From contig OX637339.1 of NCBI GenBank assembly GCA_951799405.1, forward strand, positions 18,786,001 through 18,850,000: DNA of 64,000 nt, read 5' to 3'. Shown in pieces: positions 10,696 through 21,000 of this stretch. The DNA is from Agapetus fuscipes. Taxonomy: Eukaryota > Arthropoda > Insecta > Trichoptera > Glossosomatidae. Numbering within the stretch: the first letter of the stretch is position 1; each line of letters starts with the position of its first letter. The notes under the pieces are model-generated. The model searched no databases. It saw only the letters and a program-made list of their open reading frames with translations, and was not told where the DNA came from. A program made the position numbers and the translations under genes.

Positions 10696-10784
10696 CAAGC
10701 AATTAATACAATCAAATATATAAAACAAATAAATACTAACACACATAAAACACCTATTAAAAAAAAAATCTACGATATCTCAAA

Positions 10785-11370
10785 TCAGTGAATCCGCAGA
10801 ATGAATGGGTAAAGAAAGAATGTAAGGTGAAAGAGGATATGAAAGTTAAGGTACAAAATAATGTGATGAGATGGTTTGGGCATGTACATACAGCAGTGGC
10901 GAAGGGTGCCATACAAGCCGGTTTCCATCGGCTCTTCTTTTAAAATGATGTAACAAAGTATTTTAAAAATATAGGCACAAAGTAAAAAAATACATTTAAA
11001 ACCAAAGAAACAATACGTATTTTTTCCCCATTGAAACCATGCGGTCTACTTTATTATCATTTTTGCCTCATTTTAAACAGGAAACCGATGGAAATCAGCT
11101 TGTATGGCACCCTTCGCCACTGATATACAGAGAAAGTTTAAAAGGCAAAAGAGGTAAGGGACGACCGAGAAATGTGTGGAGTGATCAAATTGAGGAGATA
11201 TTGAAAGAATGGGATATACAAATTGAGCGTAGAAGAAGACAATGCATGAAAAATGGGATGGATATGAATGAATTGAAGAAAAGGTATGTAAGAATAGGAA
11301 GAAATGGAGGCAGCTCTGCAGAGGCTCTGGCAACCCCTAGCGGAACGGCGACAGAATTACAGTTACAGCA
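10785..11370 (+). pseudogene. LINE ORF2 C-terminus and 3' end, split by a hAT-like MITE
   Basis: Upstream part contains GAGATGGTTTGGGCATGTA (WFGHV). After the MITE it reads KGKRGKGRPRNVWSDQIEEI then MDMNELKKRYV and runs into a TGTAACTGTAATTC-type tail in complement. These are typical of the C-terminal end of insect non-LTR reverse transcriptases; the RT core is missing. Confidence 0.75.
10894..11122. mobile_element. hAT-like MITE, 229 bp
   Basis: Ends CAGTGGCGAAGGGTGCCATA and its complement, inverted match about 38 bases. Flanks ACATACAG (10886-10893) and ATATACAG (11123-11130) are an 8-bp target duplication with one mismatch, the hAT size. Confidence 0.88.
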
Positions 11371-11780
11371 CTTATTCAGTTTTACCTTTAAGGTGTCGAT
11401 ATTTGAAAATTAAATTGATTTTAATTTTCTGCAACGCTAATATTCGTTATAAATATTTAAAAATATAAATGGTTAATGTTTAACATTGTTTTAATTCACT
11501 TTATTTTATTTGTTTATGCTCGAATATTTTCGCCTAATATTCGTTGTACGATTTTTTTTATCGCTCATTTGTTAGGAAGAGCTGTAAATTTTCATTTTCG
11601 TTCGGCCAAAGTGAAATTTGCGACCGTGTAGTGTAATATAATAATTATATTGTAGCACGTTGCTCGCATTAACAGTTAGTAGTATAGTCCGTTATAATAT
11701 TGTAATACGTTGTACTGTAACGTTTTCCCTGTCGCTATGCGGATTTTCGAGAGACAGTCTCATTTTGTGTGGACCTACCA
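11371..11780. other. AT-rich, nothing recognised
   Basis: No domain-bearing frame or repeat end seen. Confidence 0.4.
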
Positions 11781-11945
11781 TACTATTTGGAATATGTGGC
11801 CAACTTCTTCGTTTTTACTTTCTTGCTATAGCTGAAGGCTATAAAGAAAGTATTGATTTGGTGTGAAAATTTGTTTTCGAGTTTTTCACGGAAATGAGTT
11901 GTCCTGGTGCAGGACATGCCAAAAAACACTATAAAACTAAAAAAC
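11781..11945. mobile_element. End of TIR element L
   Basis: TTTTTACTTTCTTGCTATAG and GAGTTGTCCTGGTGCAGGAC match the right end of the element at 36540-37340 in reverse orientation. Confidence 0.65.
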
Positions 11946-12150
11946 GCTCTCAGATGTACAAACACGTGTATTTTGCGCTTACAAATGCTGTATTTGTACT
12001 TACAAATAAAATCCAAACCTCAAATGAACATAAGCCCTACAACTTTTGCCGACCTTCCCTGACACAGGGGTGGCATTGGCTAAGTGAACCATTTTTTACA
12101 GTATGGGTGGTCAGCCTGATACTAACCTATATGCATAAGTCAAGGAATCA
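11946..12150 (-). mobile_element. Rep-C copy
   Basis: GTACAAACACGTGTATTTTG to ATACTAACCTATATGCATAAGTC; the right end has a 6-base insertion. Confidence 0.75.
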
Positions 12151-12171
12151 ACTTCGTTGTATAATTTAAAA

Positions 12172-12436
12172 AAATATATTTGTGAAGAGGAATGCAATTC
12201 GCCGATTTATTTTGCCTGGATAGAAACAGTAATCAACACGATTCATAAATTTATAATGTAAAAATAATACACAAAGTTTTTCATCGCAAGTTGATTAATT
12301 TCCTGGAGCGCTTTCGATGTTATCACATTATTTATCAATTTAAAATGAATCTTCACAATGTCAATACACAAACCCTTCAACTTTTACTTGATTCATAAAT
12401 TTTAATTTTGAATTAAATATTACTCAATGGCATTCC
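12172..12436 (-). mobile_element. SINE-H 3' scrap and AT-rich spacer
   Basis: TGAAGAGGAATGCAATTCGC then TTTTGCCTGGATAGAAACAG matches the SINE-H tail at 56500-56570. Nothing else seen. Confidence 0.5.
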
Positions 12437-12690
12437 TTGGCTTTGAGTGATGTAAGTATGAGGCTGACCACTAATGCTATAAACTATTGTTCACTTTGAC
12501 AAAGTCACCCCTGTTTCAGGGGAGGTCGGCAAGAGTTGCAAAACACATGTTCATTTGAGATTTTGTTTTATGTTGTAAGTTCGCATGCGGCATGTGTAAG
12601 CGCGAACTTGTACGTATCTGCTTGTGGCCGTGCATTAAATATGAATCTTTCATTATGTTGATAAATCTTTGCATCTAAGATTATAAACTA
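12437..12690 (+). mobile_element. Rep-C copy
   Basis: TCCTTGGCTTTGAGTGATGT to TTTGCATCTAAGATTATA. Confidence 0.75.
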
Positions 12691-13600
12691 GTATATTGAA
12701 ACACGGAACTAATTTTTTGATAATTTTCATTTATTTATTTTATTTAAAAAAAAAATCTTTGACAACATACATTGTTAATAGTGCTGTCTCGCTCTCGACT
12801 TATGAAATGTTTTTGTAATTTTCTATGTAAGCAACGTGTCTCTACTCCGTCTTCAATCTATTTACACATCACCATGGAATCACCATGGCAACGGACTTTG
12901 TTACTAGTGTTGTTGAAAGTATTAAAATATCTGATAAATTCCGAATTCAAAAATGTTCCGACCTCATTGTGTACGGGATGATTTTCACAAGTATCTATTA
13001 CCGCGAGCATAGAAGTTACATACTTGAAGAAGCAAGTATCTATATATTTGAACATCACTTGTTCTAGAAATGGCTGTCACTTTCGCGAACAAAATATTTC
13101 AACAAACGAAAAATAAATTATATCAACGTAATCATATAGAATAGTGATAAAAGTGAAATATTATTCCATGTTCTTTAACACATTTCGTCTCTTTTGTAGG
13201 CACGCTTAGAAAATACCCAGTTTGGCATTTATATGGATTTTTTTTCCAATTAGGTAACACACATTGACAGTTGGAAGGTTACCGAAAGACTGAATTTGGA
13301 TTTTTATGATGAGTGGCGTAGCGTATTTCTAATTCTCAAGTATTGATTTCTTAGCCCATCCAGTTCTATATATCGATGCCTCTATCATGTAAATTAAAAA
13401 AATATATATGAAAAGTAAATCACTCACTTGGAGTGGTGCCTCATATTCCATACATTTTCTTAATCACGCATCATCATCCAGGTATTAGTGTCTCTATTTT
13501 TTTTTCAAAAATGGAACTATTGTCATTCTCACATGCTCTGATTACAATATCAATTTATAATTAAACATGTGATGGTTTTAATTTTGCATTTGGTTATAAT
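12691..13600. other. No gene recognised
   Basis: Several overlapping short frames (12858-13067) on both strands with no domain; AT-rich. Confidence 0.4.
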
Positions 13601-13609
13601 TTCTGCCTT

Positions 13610-13816
13610 GTGTTCAGCGCCATGCCGTTGAATTCGGCACATTCCGTCCGTGTGTGGGAACACTTGCAAGTGATAATTATATTTTTGTGTATTTTGCATT
13701 GTATAGCGGCAGTGAAAGTATTTTTACAAGAGCCGCCACTCCAAGTAGTGAACCTCAACATTCATACTAATAAATTATGTAAGGAAAGTGAAGCAGCGCC
13801 TCCAGTGAGCGTTTAA
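13610..13816 (+). CDS. Unassigned small open frame with a hydrophobic segment
   Basis: 68 codons; from the second Met it reads MPLNSAHSVRVWEHLQ, then a 16-residue hydrophobic stretch (VIIIFLCILHCIAAV), then a hydrophilic end finishing ESEAAPPVSV before TAA. The hydrophobic stretch could be a signal anchor. I do not recognise it; chance is a real possibility, and no splice site or promoter was identified. Confidence 0.2.
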   Translation: MFSAMPLNSAHSVRVWEHLQVIIIFLCILHCIAAVKVFLQEPPLQVVNLNIHTNKLCKESEAAPPVSV

Positions 13817-14017
13817 GGTTTCTTGTATATTTCTTGGTGTAACGGATTGGTTGAGTTGAGGTACAGGTTTGCTGGATCCGCCGTTGCTGGTGGGTAAGGC
13901 CGATTTAAAAATAGCTGAACCGGCGGATAACTGTACTCTTGACGGTTACAACGCTTAGCCCAATAATTGTGGTTTGATCAGCCAAACGAAATTTCAGTCT
14001 ATAATTAAATATATACT

Positions 14018-14190
14018 TTCCTTGACTTATATGTTGGTGTGAGGCTGACCACCCATACTGTAAAAAATGATTCACTTTGCCAATGTCACCCCTGTGTCAG
14101 GGAAGGTCGGCAAAAGTTGCAGGGCTTATGATCATTTGAGCTGAAAAACCCCCACTTCAACTGAAAGCGGTTGGAGTGAGGTTTTCCCGA
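14018..14190 (+). mobile_element. Rep-C fragment joined to SINE-A scrap
   Basis: TTCCTTGACTTATATGTTGG to TTATGATCATTTGAG (14018-14140), then GCTGAAAAACCCCCACTTCA and GGTTGGAGTGAGG of a SINE-A body. Confidence 0.75.
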
Positions 14191-14206
14191 CAAAAAAGAC
14201 GATCTT

Positions 14207-15031
14207 TTGGCCAGGACCACCCATTGCTTGGAAAGACTCACAAACGTTATGGCCTATAGACGTCTCAAACTGAATCCAACCAAGACTGAGTTCATGTGGG
14301 TCGCCTCTCCGGGTCGGCAGCACCTCTTGGGTACTCAGCCAATCTTTTTCTCTGGTGCAAGCATAATACCATCCTCCACCATATCCGTCCTTGGTGTCTT
14401 ACTAGACGGAGCACTATCGATGGAGGCACAAGTGTCCAGGACAGTGAGCACAGCTTTCTTCTATATCCGCCAATTGAGCCTCATCTCAAGATGTTTGCCT
14501 GTGGATGCTGTCAAAAGCCTCGTAGCTGCTTTCGTCGTCTCCCGATTAGACTACTGCAATATCATATATGCTGGACTACCGCAGAAATTGTTTGATCGGC
14601 TGCAAATGGCTTTCAATGCTGCTGCCAGGGCAATTTTTCGACAGGGAAAGAGCTGTCATATTTCGCCACTGCTGAGAGAACTGCACTGGCTGAGGGTCCG
14701 AGAGAGGGTGGAATTTAAGTTGTGTCTCACTGTGCATAGGGCCCTGAACGGCACTGCACCCCCATGTCTCGCTGAGCTATGCTCTGTCGATGGGACTTCA
14801 AAAAGACCACTACGCTCTGCCCTTACTGCTGTCAACAAGGCTATAGTGCCCAATAGAGCAAACACATCAAACTTTGCAGACAGAAGCTTTGCGGTGGCCG
14901 GGCCGGTGGCCTGGAACAATTTACCCATCGGTGTTCGCGCGAACCAGCCTACCACCACCTTCAGAAAGGAACTGAAGACACTACTTTTCTCGAGAAGCCA
15001 TGGCGCCCTTGAGATGGTCCTGGACCATTAA
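14207..15031 (+). CDS. CR1/L2-like non-LTR reverse transcriptase, C-terminal 274 codons
   Basis: Open frame covering the RT thumb and C-terminal region: YRRLKLNPTKTEFMW, then STISVLGVLLDGALSM, SRLDYCNIIYAGLP, LQMAFNAAARAIF, HISPLLRELHWLRVRERVEF and AVAGPVAWNNLPIGVR. These blocks are characteristic of CR1/L2-type elements. The catalytic FADD part and endonuclease are missing, so it is a 5'-truncated copy. The 3' end after the stop is AATGGCGCCACAGGAAAG followed by (ATC)n at 15047-15076. Confidence 0.88.
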   Translation: MARTTHCLERLTNVMAYRRLKLNPTKTEFMWVASPGRQHLLGTQPIFFSGASIIPSSTISVLGVLLDGALSMEAQVSRTVSTAFFYIRQLSLISRCLPVDAVKSLVAAFVVSRLDYCNIIYAGLPQKLFDRLQMAFNAAARAIFRQGKSCHISPLLRELHWLRVRERVEFKLCLTVHRALNGTAPPCLAELCSVDGTSKRPLRSALTAVNKAIVPNRANTSNFADRSFAVAGPVAWNNLPIGVRANQPTTTFRKELKTLLFSRSHGALEMVLDH

Positions 15032-15265
15032 ATGGCGCCACAGGAAAGAAATCATCCATCATCATCATCATCATCTGCCCCCTTACCCGTAAAAATAAAT
15101 AGGTAAGTAGGCCCGTCGGTGTTCGCGCGAATCAGCCTACCACCACCTTCAGAAAAGGACTGAAGTCACTGCTTTTCTCCAGAAGCCCAGGCGCCCTTGA
15201 GATGGTCCTGGACCATTAAATGGCGCCACAGGAAAGAAATCATCCATCATCAATCATTAAAAAAG
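15032..15265 (+). mobile_element. 3' tail of the CR1/L2-like LINE plus a second very short copy
   Basis: After (ATC)n and a SINE-A scrap (TACCCGTAAAAATAAATAGG), 15112-15256 repeats the LINE's last 140 bases (GTCGGTGTTCGCGCGAATCA to CATCCATCATC). It is close to the upstream copy but with several differences, so two separate truncated insertions of one family. Confidence 0.85.
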
Positions 15266-15619
15266 TTTCACTATATGTGTAGCTTAGTTGCGTTGCTTGT
15301 AATCGAAGATGCAACTTATTTTATTTTACATTTTTCCGTTACTAATTTCGATTAACATTTCCGTAAGTGGAGGTGTTCCGTTATTCCCTATGGAATGCGA
15401 CCACTGCATATTTCGGCAATGCGCTTCACACACACACACACACATACACAAACACACTCGTACACTGTGTACGTGTTATTTTATTACATTGATTTGTTTA
15501 TAATCTGGGATTCCCAGAGCCACTTTCCATTATTTCTTTCTCTCGCACGCCCAACGAGGCTATACAATAATGCCGGGTAACTTGCGATTTTCAACAGCAA
15601 ATATAAAGTTTTGATTGCG
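15266..15619. other. Spacer with (CA)n microsatellite
   Basis: CACACACACACACACA at about 15427-15446; no gene seen. Confidence 0.5.
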
Positions 15620-15918
15620 CTACTAAGTTACACATATAGTGTAATTTCTTGCTGTGTAGGAATCGCACGTGGCGAGTGAAACGTATTAATTTTTATAGGT
15701 ACAGGAGCCGGTTGTTTGCCAACCATTTCAGTTTGAAAAGGAAGCTGATAGGTGCTCATATCTTGTAAAGGCTGAGTAATAAACCTTGCCGGTATTTATT
15801 TTGAGTTTAAAATAAACACCGCAATTGGAAATCATTTCTGACATCCTCGGTGGGTTTCGAACCCGAGCTCTCGGCGTGGAATGCAAGCAGTCTACCAACT
15901 GAGCTGTCGACCGGACTT
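15620..15918 (-). mobile_element. SINE-A, full length but diverged
   Basis: CTAAGTTACACATATAGTGT to GAGCTGTCGACCGGAC; B box complement GGGTTTCGAACCCGAGCTC. Confidence 0.85.
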
Positions 15919-15948
15919 GATGTATTTATAAATTAAATTCTTCTTATT

Positions 15949-16165
15949 CCTTGACATATAGGTTGGTATGCGGCTGACCACCCATGCTGTAGAAAATGGT
16001 TCACTTTGCCAATGTCATCCCTGTTTCAGGGAAGGTCGGCAGGAGTTGCAGGGTGTATGTTGTAGGTTCACATTCGAACTTGTACGTGTCTGCTGCTTGT
16101 GAGAATGCATGTAATGTGAATCCCGAATGTAGCATATCTTTTCAACTTAGATTAGATTAGATTGT
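15949..16165 (+). mobile_element. Rep-C copy
   Basis: TTCCTTGACATATAGGTTGG to TCAACTTAGATTAGATTAG; short central deletion. Confidence 0.82.
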
Positions 16166-16169
16166 GCCA

Positions 16170-16330
16170 ATTCATTTAGGATGGATTATCCTTCCTCCGA
16201 CTTCAACTGAAGTGGCGTAAGGCCGGCCCCCTTATTAAAAAATAATAGGTTCCACACGCTAGATGCGACCGCATCGGTGACAACGTGCTTAGAAGTCGTT
16301 CTACATGTGCAGCTCATTTACGTTTTTCAT
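16170..16330 (+). mobile_element. SINE-A body fragment
   Basis: CTTCAACTGAAGTGGCGTAA to GTGCAGCTCATTTACG. Confidence 0.6.
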
Positions 16331-16365
16331 TACGTTTCGTTTTGTCATTTCGTCTTTAGATGCTC

Positions 16366-16800
16366 CTTGCCTTATAGGTTGGTATGAGGCTGACACGTAC
16401 AAGTTCGCGCTTAAACATGCCGCATGTGGTCTTACAATATAAAAACCCGAAACTCAGATGGACATACAGCATGCAACTCTTGCCGACCTTCCCTGAAACA
16501 GGGGTGACATTGGCAAAGTTACGCATTTTCTACAGCATGGGTGGTTAGCCGCATATCAACCTATACGTCAAGGAATATACACAACAAATTACATTTTTAA
16601 AATCAACAAATTGTAATATGTATGGACATCAAAAACTAACAGAAAACAAATTCTAATTTTAAAAAACCCTAGCCACCAACATCACAGATCAACCGCAATT
16701 TCTTTCTGTTCTTACACACTTCTTTCATTTCATCCAGAGTCATAACCTTCTTCATACAGGCTTTCCTCTTATTATGACTCTGGATATTCCATGATGCTGA
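16366..16800 (-). mobile_element. RTE-type LINE 3' end followed by Rep-C
   Basis: Minus strand: a coding end reading MTLDEMKEVCKN then the GG-stop (16790-16665), an AT-rich spacer and Rep-C (16574-16390). A forward Rep-C start (16370-16393) lies against it, making a small fold-back. The same order, LINE end then Rep-C, recurs at 44907, 51530 and 58266. Confidence 0.75.
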
Positions 16801-17149
16801 CCACCATTTGTACTCAAATGGTATGTTACTTTAAATGCATCACTTGTTTACTTATTTATTATTATTTTTATTATTTTAAATCCATGAAATGTTTCAGCGG
16901 AAACTTTGTAGAGCTCCATTTAAAAAAATTAAAATATGAAAAAAAAACACGTTTATTTATTAAGTAAAATGTGTGTTTTTTTAATGAAAAGTTTGTACTT
17001 CTTACGAAAAATATGCGATGGAGAAACCTTTGAAAAACTTTTAATTGGCTTATTTCTCTTTATATTGCTTCATTTTTGTATGTTTTTAGTTTCTTTTTCT
17101 TTCTGTGCGATACACTGTATGTGTAGCTTAGTTGCGAATACTTGAACAA
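16801..17149. other. AT-rich, no gene recognised
   Basis: A 69-codon frame at 16936-17145 is Lys/Phe-rich and low complexity; no domain. Confidence 0.4.
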
Positions 17150-17259
17150 CATGTTTTATCTTGCCATGGACTGGTGGTCCGTTTGCGGTCCTCACCTTCG
17201 AACTCTCGACTTATTTAGTGATAACAATCGATGGAGCTTATATTTTTCCTCATCAGATT
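17150..17259 (+). pseudogene. Decayed copy 1 of JIL-1 exon 1
   Basis: Reads GCCATGGACTGGTGGTCCGT and continues close to the first 50 bases of exon 1, with the same upstream CATGTTTT. The AG acceptor is lost (ATCTTG before GCC) and the frame is broken after six codons. From about 17209 it leaves exon similarity and instead matches the downstream part of the second decayed copy. Confidence 0.8.
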
Positions 17260-17267
17260 CTTTGACT

Positions 17268-17735
17268 TATAGGTTGGTATGAGGCTGACCACCCATACTG
17301 TAAAAAATGGTTAATTTTTCCAATGTCACCCCTGTTTCAGGGAACTTCGGCAAAAGTTGCAGGGTGTATGTTCATTTGAAATTTGGTTTTAATTTGAAAG
17401 TACACATTCATTATTTGTAAGCGCAAACTTACGCGTGTCTGTTTGTGAGCATGTGAGTTTTATATGAGTTTTGAATGTATATATATCTTTGCAACTTACG
17501 GTGCCATTCTTAGACATTTTGGTCGTCCGTTGAGTCCACGCTTTGACAAACTAATGATGCATTTGTATGAAGACCTGTCAATCTAAGATGGCCAAATATT
17601 ACCAAAATTCGGTAGTTAAGAATGACCGTGGTGATGAGACTTCCAGCCCAGGCATCATTAGTTTGTCAAAGCGTGGGCTCAACGGACGACCAAAATGTCT
17701 AAGAATGGCACTGTTAGATTATAAGTAGATGTATA
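17268..17735 (+). mobile_element. Rep-C interrupted by a Harbinger-like MITE
   Basis: TTGACTTATAGGTTGGTATG to TCTTTGCAACTTA (17498) and resuming TTAGATTATAAG at 17714. Confidence 0.85.
17499..17713. mobile_element. Harbinger-like MITE, 215 bp, TTA duplication
   Basis: About 60-base inverted ends (GGTGCCATTCTTAGACATTT and its complement) flanked by TTA at 17496-17498 and 17714-17716, the PIF/Harbinger target. Its centre (TGAAGACCTGTCAATC...CACCGTG-type) is shared with MITE-D. Confidence 0.85.
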
Positions 17736-17749
17736 CATGGATATATAGA

Positions 17750-17850
17750 TGTTTTCTCTCAGGCTGTAGACTAGTGATTCGTTGGTGTCTTCCATCTTCG
17801 GACTCTCGATTAATTTCATGATTAGAATCGATCTTTTTCCTTGTCAGAAA
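17750..17850 (+). pseudogene. Decayed copy 2 of JIL-1 exon 1
   Basis: GTTTTCTCTCAG precedes GCTGTAGACTAGTGATTCGT, matching the acceptor and first codons of exon 1 but with TAG and TGA in the VDWW codons. It lies 47 bases before the true exon's own polypyrimidine tract. After about 50 bases it shares an extra (ga)ATCGAT-containing stretch with the copy at 17150, so the two pseudo-exons are related to each other beyond exon 1. Confidence 0.82.
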
Positions 17851-17896
17851 GGCTGTTTAAACGTCTCTAATATTTCTGCTCCATGTTTTCTCTCAG

Positions 17897-18069
17897 GCCG
17901 TGGACTGGTGGTCTGTTGGTGTGCTGACCTTCGAACTCCTGACCGGCGGGTCTCCCTTCACCGTGGACGGCGTCCCCAACACGCAGAGCGACATCAGCCG
18001 CCGCATCCTCAAGTGCCAGCCGCCTCTGTGCGACAAGCTGGGCCCCAAGGTCAGGGACTTCATCAAGAA
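17897..18069 (+). CDS. JIL-1: JIL-1/MSK exon 1 of window: AGC kinase subdomains IX-X
   Basis: Acceptor TTTTCTCTCAG|GCC. It reads AVDWWSVGVLTFELLTG, the subdomain IX helix of an AGC kinase with its invariant Asp, then SPFTVDG and a stretch ending KVRDFIKK. The exon ends two bases into a codon (donor GTGAGT at 18070) and joins exon 2 to give IKKLLVRDP. The exon is GC-rich against AT-rich flanks. The preceding exon, which should hold the activation segment and APE motif, was not found upstream. Confidence 0.93.
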
Positions 18070-21000
18070 GTGAGTGCCAAAACTTCAAAATGCAATCTGT
18101 TGTCTGAAAAATGTTGTTGTTGATGAATGGAACACATACCATGACCGAACCTTAGTTCAGTGGTAACACTGCAGACTCTGAATGGGAAGGTTGTGGGTTC
18201 CAATCCCGGCGGAGGACAAAAAAATACCATTTATATTTTCAAATTTGCTCTTCGCTGGGTTGAAAAATTAATAAACCTTTACCAATGACCGGTCACCAAA
18301 GGTCCATCCAGTTTTACAGCAACTGGGCGTTGTTTGAGAATTTTCGCTTTCTTTAGCGACGACCAAGCTCGCAGAGGTCTGTTGAGGTGTGATCCACACA
18401 AAAACAGCGCTCACCAAATAAAAAAACGCAACTAAAAACGCAAACTAAGCTACACATATAGTGTAACTTCTTGCCGCGTTATCCCCGAGGGGGTCGCATG
18501 TGGCGAGTTGAACCTATTTATTTTTACAGGTAAGGGGGCCGGCCTTACGCCAACTACTTCAGATGAAGTGGGGGTTTCCCAGCTCCCGAGAGGGCTGGTA
18601 CTCATTTCTTGTGAAGGCTGAGTAAACCTTGCCGGTATTTTTATTATGGGGTTTGAAATAAACACCGAAACGGGAAATCATTTCTGACACCCTCGCCTCG
18701 GCGGGATTCGAATCCGAGCTCACGGCATGGAATGCAAGCACTCTACCAACTGAGCTATCGACCGGACTAATAAATCCGGACAAATAAATCTTCCTAATAT
18801 TGTTATTTTTATTTACAAGAACCCAATCCTTGTACCTATGCGAGATTTAGAACTGCGCTACATGCGATACCTTCGGGGTACGCTGTAAGAAGTTGCTCTA
18901 TATGTGCAGCTTAGTAACGTTTACGTGTCTTCTCTAAAGTAACAGCATCTTCTTCTTCACCAGACTGTTGGTGAGAGATCCTCGGAAGCGGCTGGGAGGC
19001 GGAGGTGACGACGCTCTGGAGCTGAAGAGGCATTCTTTCTTCAAGGTATGTACAACTTTATGTTTTTAAATTGATTTGTGAAGAGAAATGCAATTCATCA
19101 ACCAGGGCTGGAAGTCGTCATCATCACCACGGTTATTCTTACTTACCGAATATTGGTAATATTTGTATGAAGACCTGTCAATCCAAGATGGCCGCAAGTG
19201 AACAGCTGATTAGTCTTTATACAAATATTACCGATATCCGGTAGGTAAGGATTACCGTGGTGATGAGACTTCCAGCCGTGGTCAGTTTTGCTACTTTGAA
19301 AGCGGATGCTTGTGTGCAACATGACCCACGCTAATCTTTAAATATACGCAACGCAACTAAGCTACACATATAGTGTAACTTCTTGCCGCGTTATCCCCAA
19401 ATGGTTTCGCCTGTGGCGAGTGGATCCTATTTATTTTTACAGGTAAATAAGAGAGTAAAGAGTTTGGCTTACGGCCTGAGTATGGAACAGGGTCACCGCG
19501 GAGAGATGGTACGGTTTTCGCGCGAATTTCCTGTTGTCCGCCATCTTTGATCCGCGTCACCAATTTCTCTTTCTACATCATTGCTTGAATTTCGTAATGT
19601 TATGTAAAAAAAAATGTCTTGCAACCGATTTTAAATTGAGGCGCACCTCAAGGGCCTCGGTACAGAAGGCAACTGTCTATAATCTAAGTTGCGAAGATAT
19701 TTTGACATTAAAGGCTTATATTTGATGCACGCCTACCAGCAGACCCATGTAAGTTAGCGCTTACACATTCTGCATGTGTACATACAAAATAAACCAAACC
19801 TCACGTGAGAATAAACCTTGCAACTCCTGCCACATTTTCCCGACGGGGTGGTTTTGGCAAAAGTGAACCATTTTGTTATAGCATGAGAGGTCAGCCTCAT
19901 ACCAACCTATAAGTGCCACCTAATGCCACCCCGGTTTTAGGGAAAGGTAGCAGGAGTTGCAAATTTTATGTTCATGTGAGGTTTGGTTAATTTCGTAAGT
20001 ACGCATGCAGCATGTGTAAGCGCGAATTCAGACGTGTCTGCTTGTGCGTGTACATTCAATATGACCCTGTCAACATATTATCTTTGCAGCTTAGATTATA
20101 GGGGAATTTACGCAATGTTTTATACTCAGAGTCACAACTCCGAGTATAAAACTTTACAATTAGACTCAATCATAGCGTTAAATGCGTTGCCATAAGTGAC
20201 AGGTATTATCTATAATTTAAATTGCAAAGATATCGCCACCTTAAAGGAAAAACTGTATAAGTGTTGATTGATTTGATACGCAACGCAAACGCAACCAAGC
20301 TACACACATAGTGTAACTCCTTGTTTCGTTATTTCCGAAAGATTGCATGTGGCGAGTGAACCTATTTAATTTTACAGGTTAGGGGGTTGGCCTTACGCGA
20401 ATCACTTCAGTTGAAGTGGACGTTTCCCAGCTTCCAAGGGGGCTGGTACTAATTTCTTGCGAAGGCTAAGTAGAACGCGTAAACATTGCCGGTATTTTAT
20501 TTTGGGTTTGAAATAAACACGTAAACGGGAAATCATTTGTGACACCCTCAGTGGGTTCCGAACCCGAGCTCTCGGCATGGAGTGCAAGCGCTCTACCAAC
20601 TGATGTTAATTTTAATTTAAAAAAAACCCTGTCCTTACACATGTTTTTTTTTTGTTAATTTCGGAAAATCTATTTTCAACATAATTTTGATAACCTTTTC
20701 AATGTCGTAGTTTCCAAATTTTAGTATACTTGAATATGTATTTATTCAGCCAATTTAATAGGTACCTGTTTATTGTATAGAAAAAAAACCTACGACATTG
20801 TAACACTTATTGGTAGGATATACAAAAAGTTACCTACTTAGTTTTTGCTTTCATCAAATGATTATCACTGTTTTTTCCACGATTAAAATTCAATATATGT
20901 TTTAGTTTTTGTTCCGCCATAACATTAATTTGATTCATTTTCCTTTTTATGTACAACGCCCCACCGGTTTGTCCTACATCGTAAAGTTATCAAGAAACCT

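Larger units (their letters stand above)
18070..18963 (+). other. Intron 1 contents
   Basis: GT-AG intron of 894 bases holding a SINE-B (18140-18425) and a SINE-A (18440-18775) in opposite orientations; 18780-18963 is unremarkable AT-rich sequence with a short SINE-A-like tail remnant near 18865-18920. Confidence 0.85.

Noticed and set aside
1..17896. Upstream JIL-1 exons (Gly-rich loop, first HRD and DFG)
   Set aside because: No stretch with these motifs next to splice sites was found by reading; they are probably further upstream of the window.
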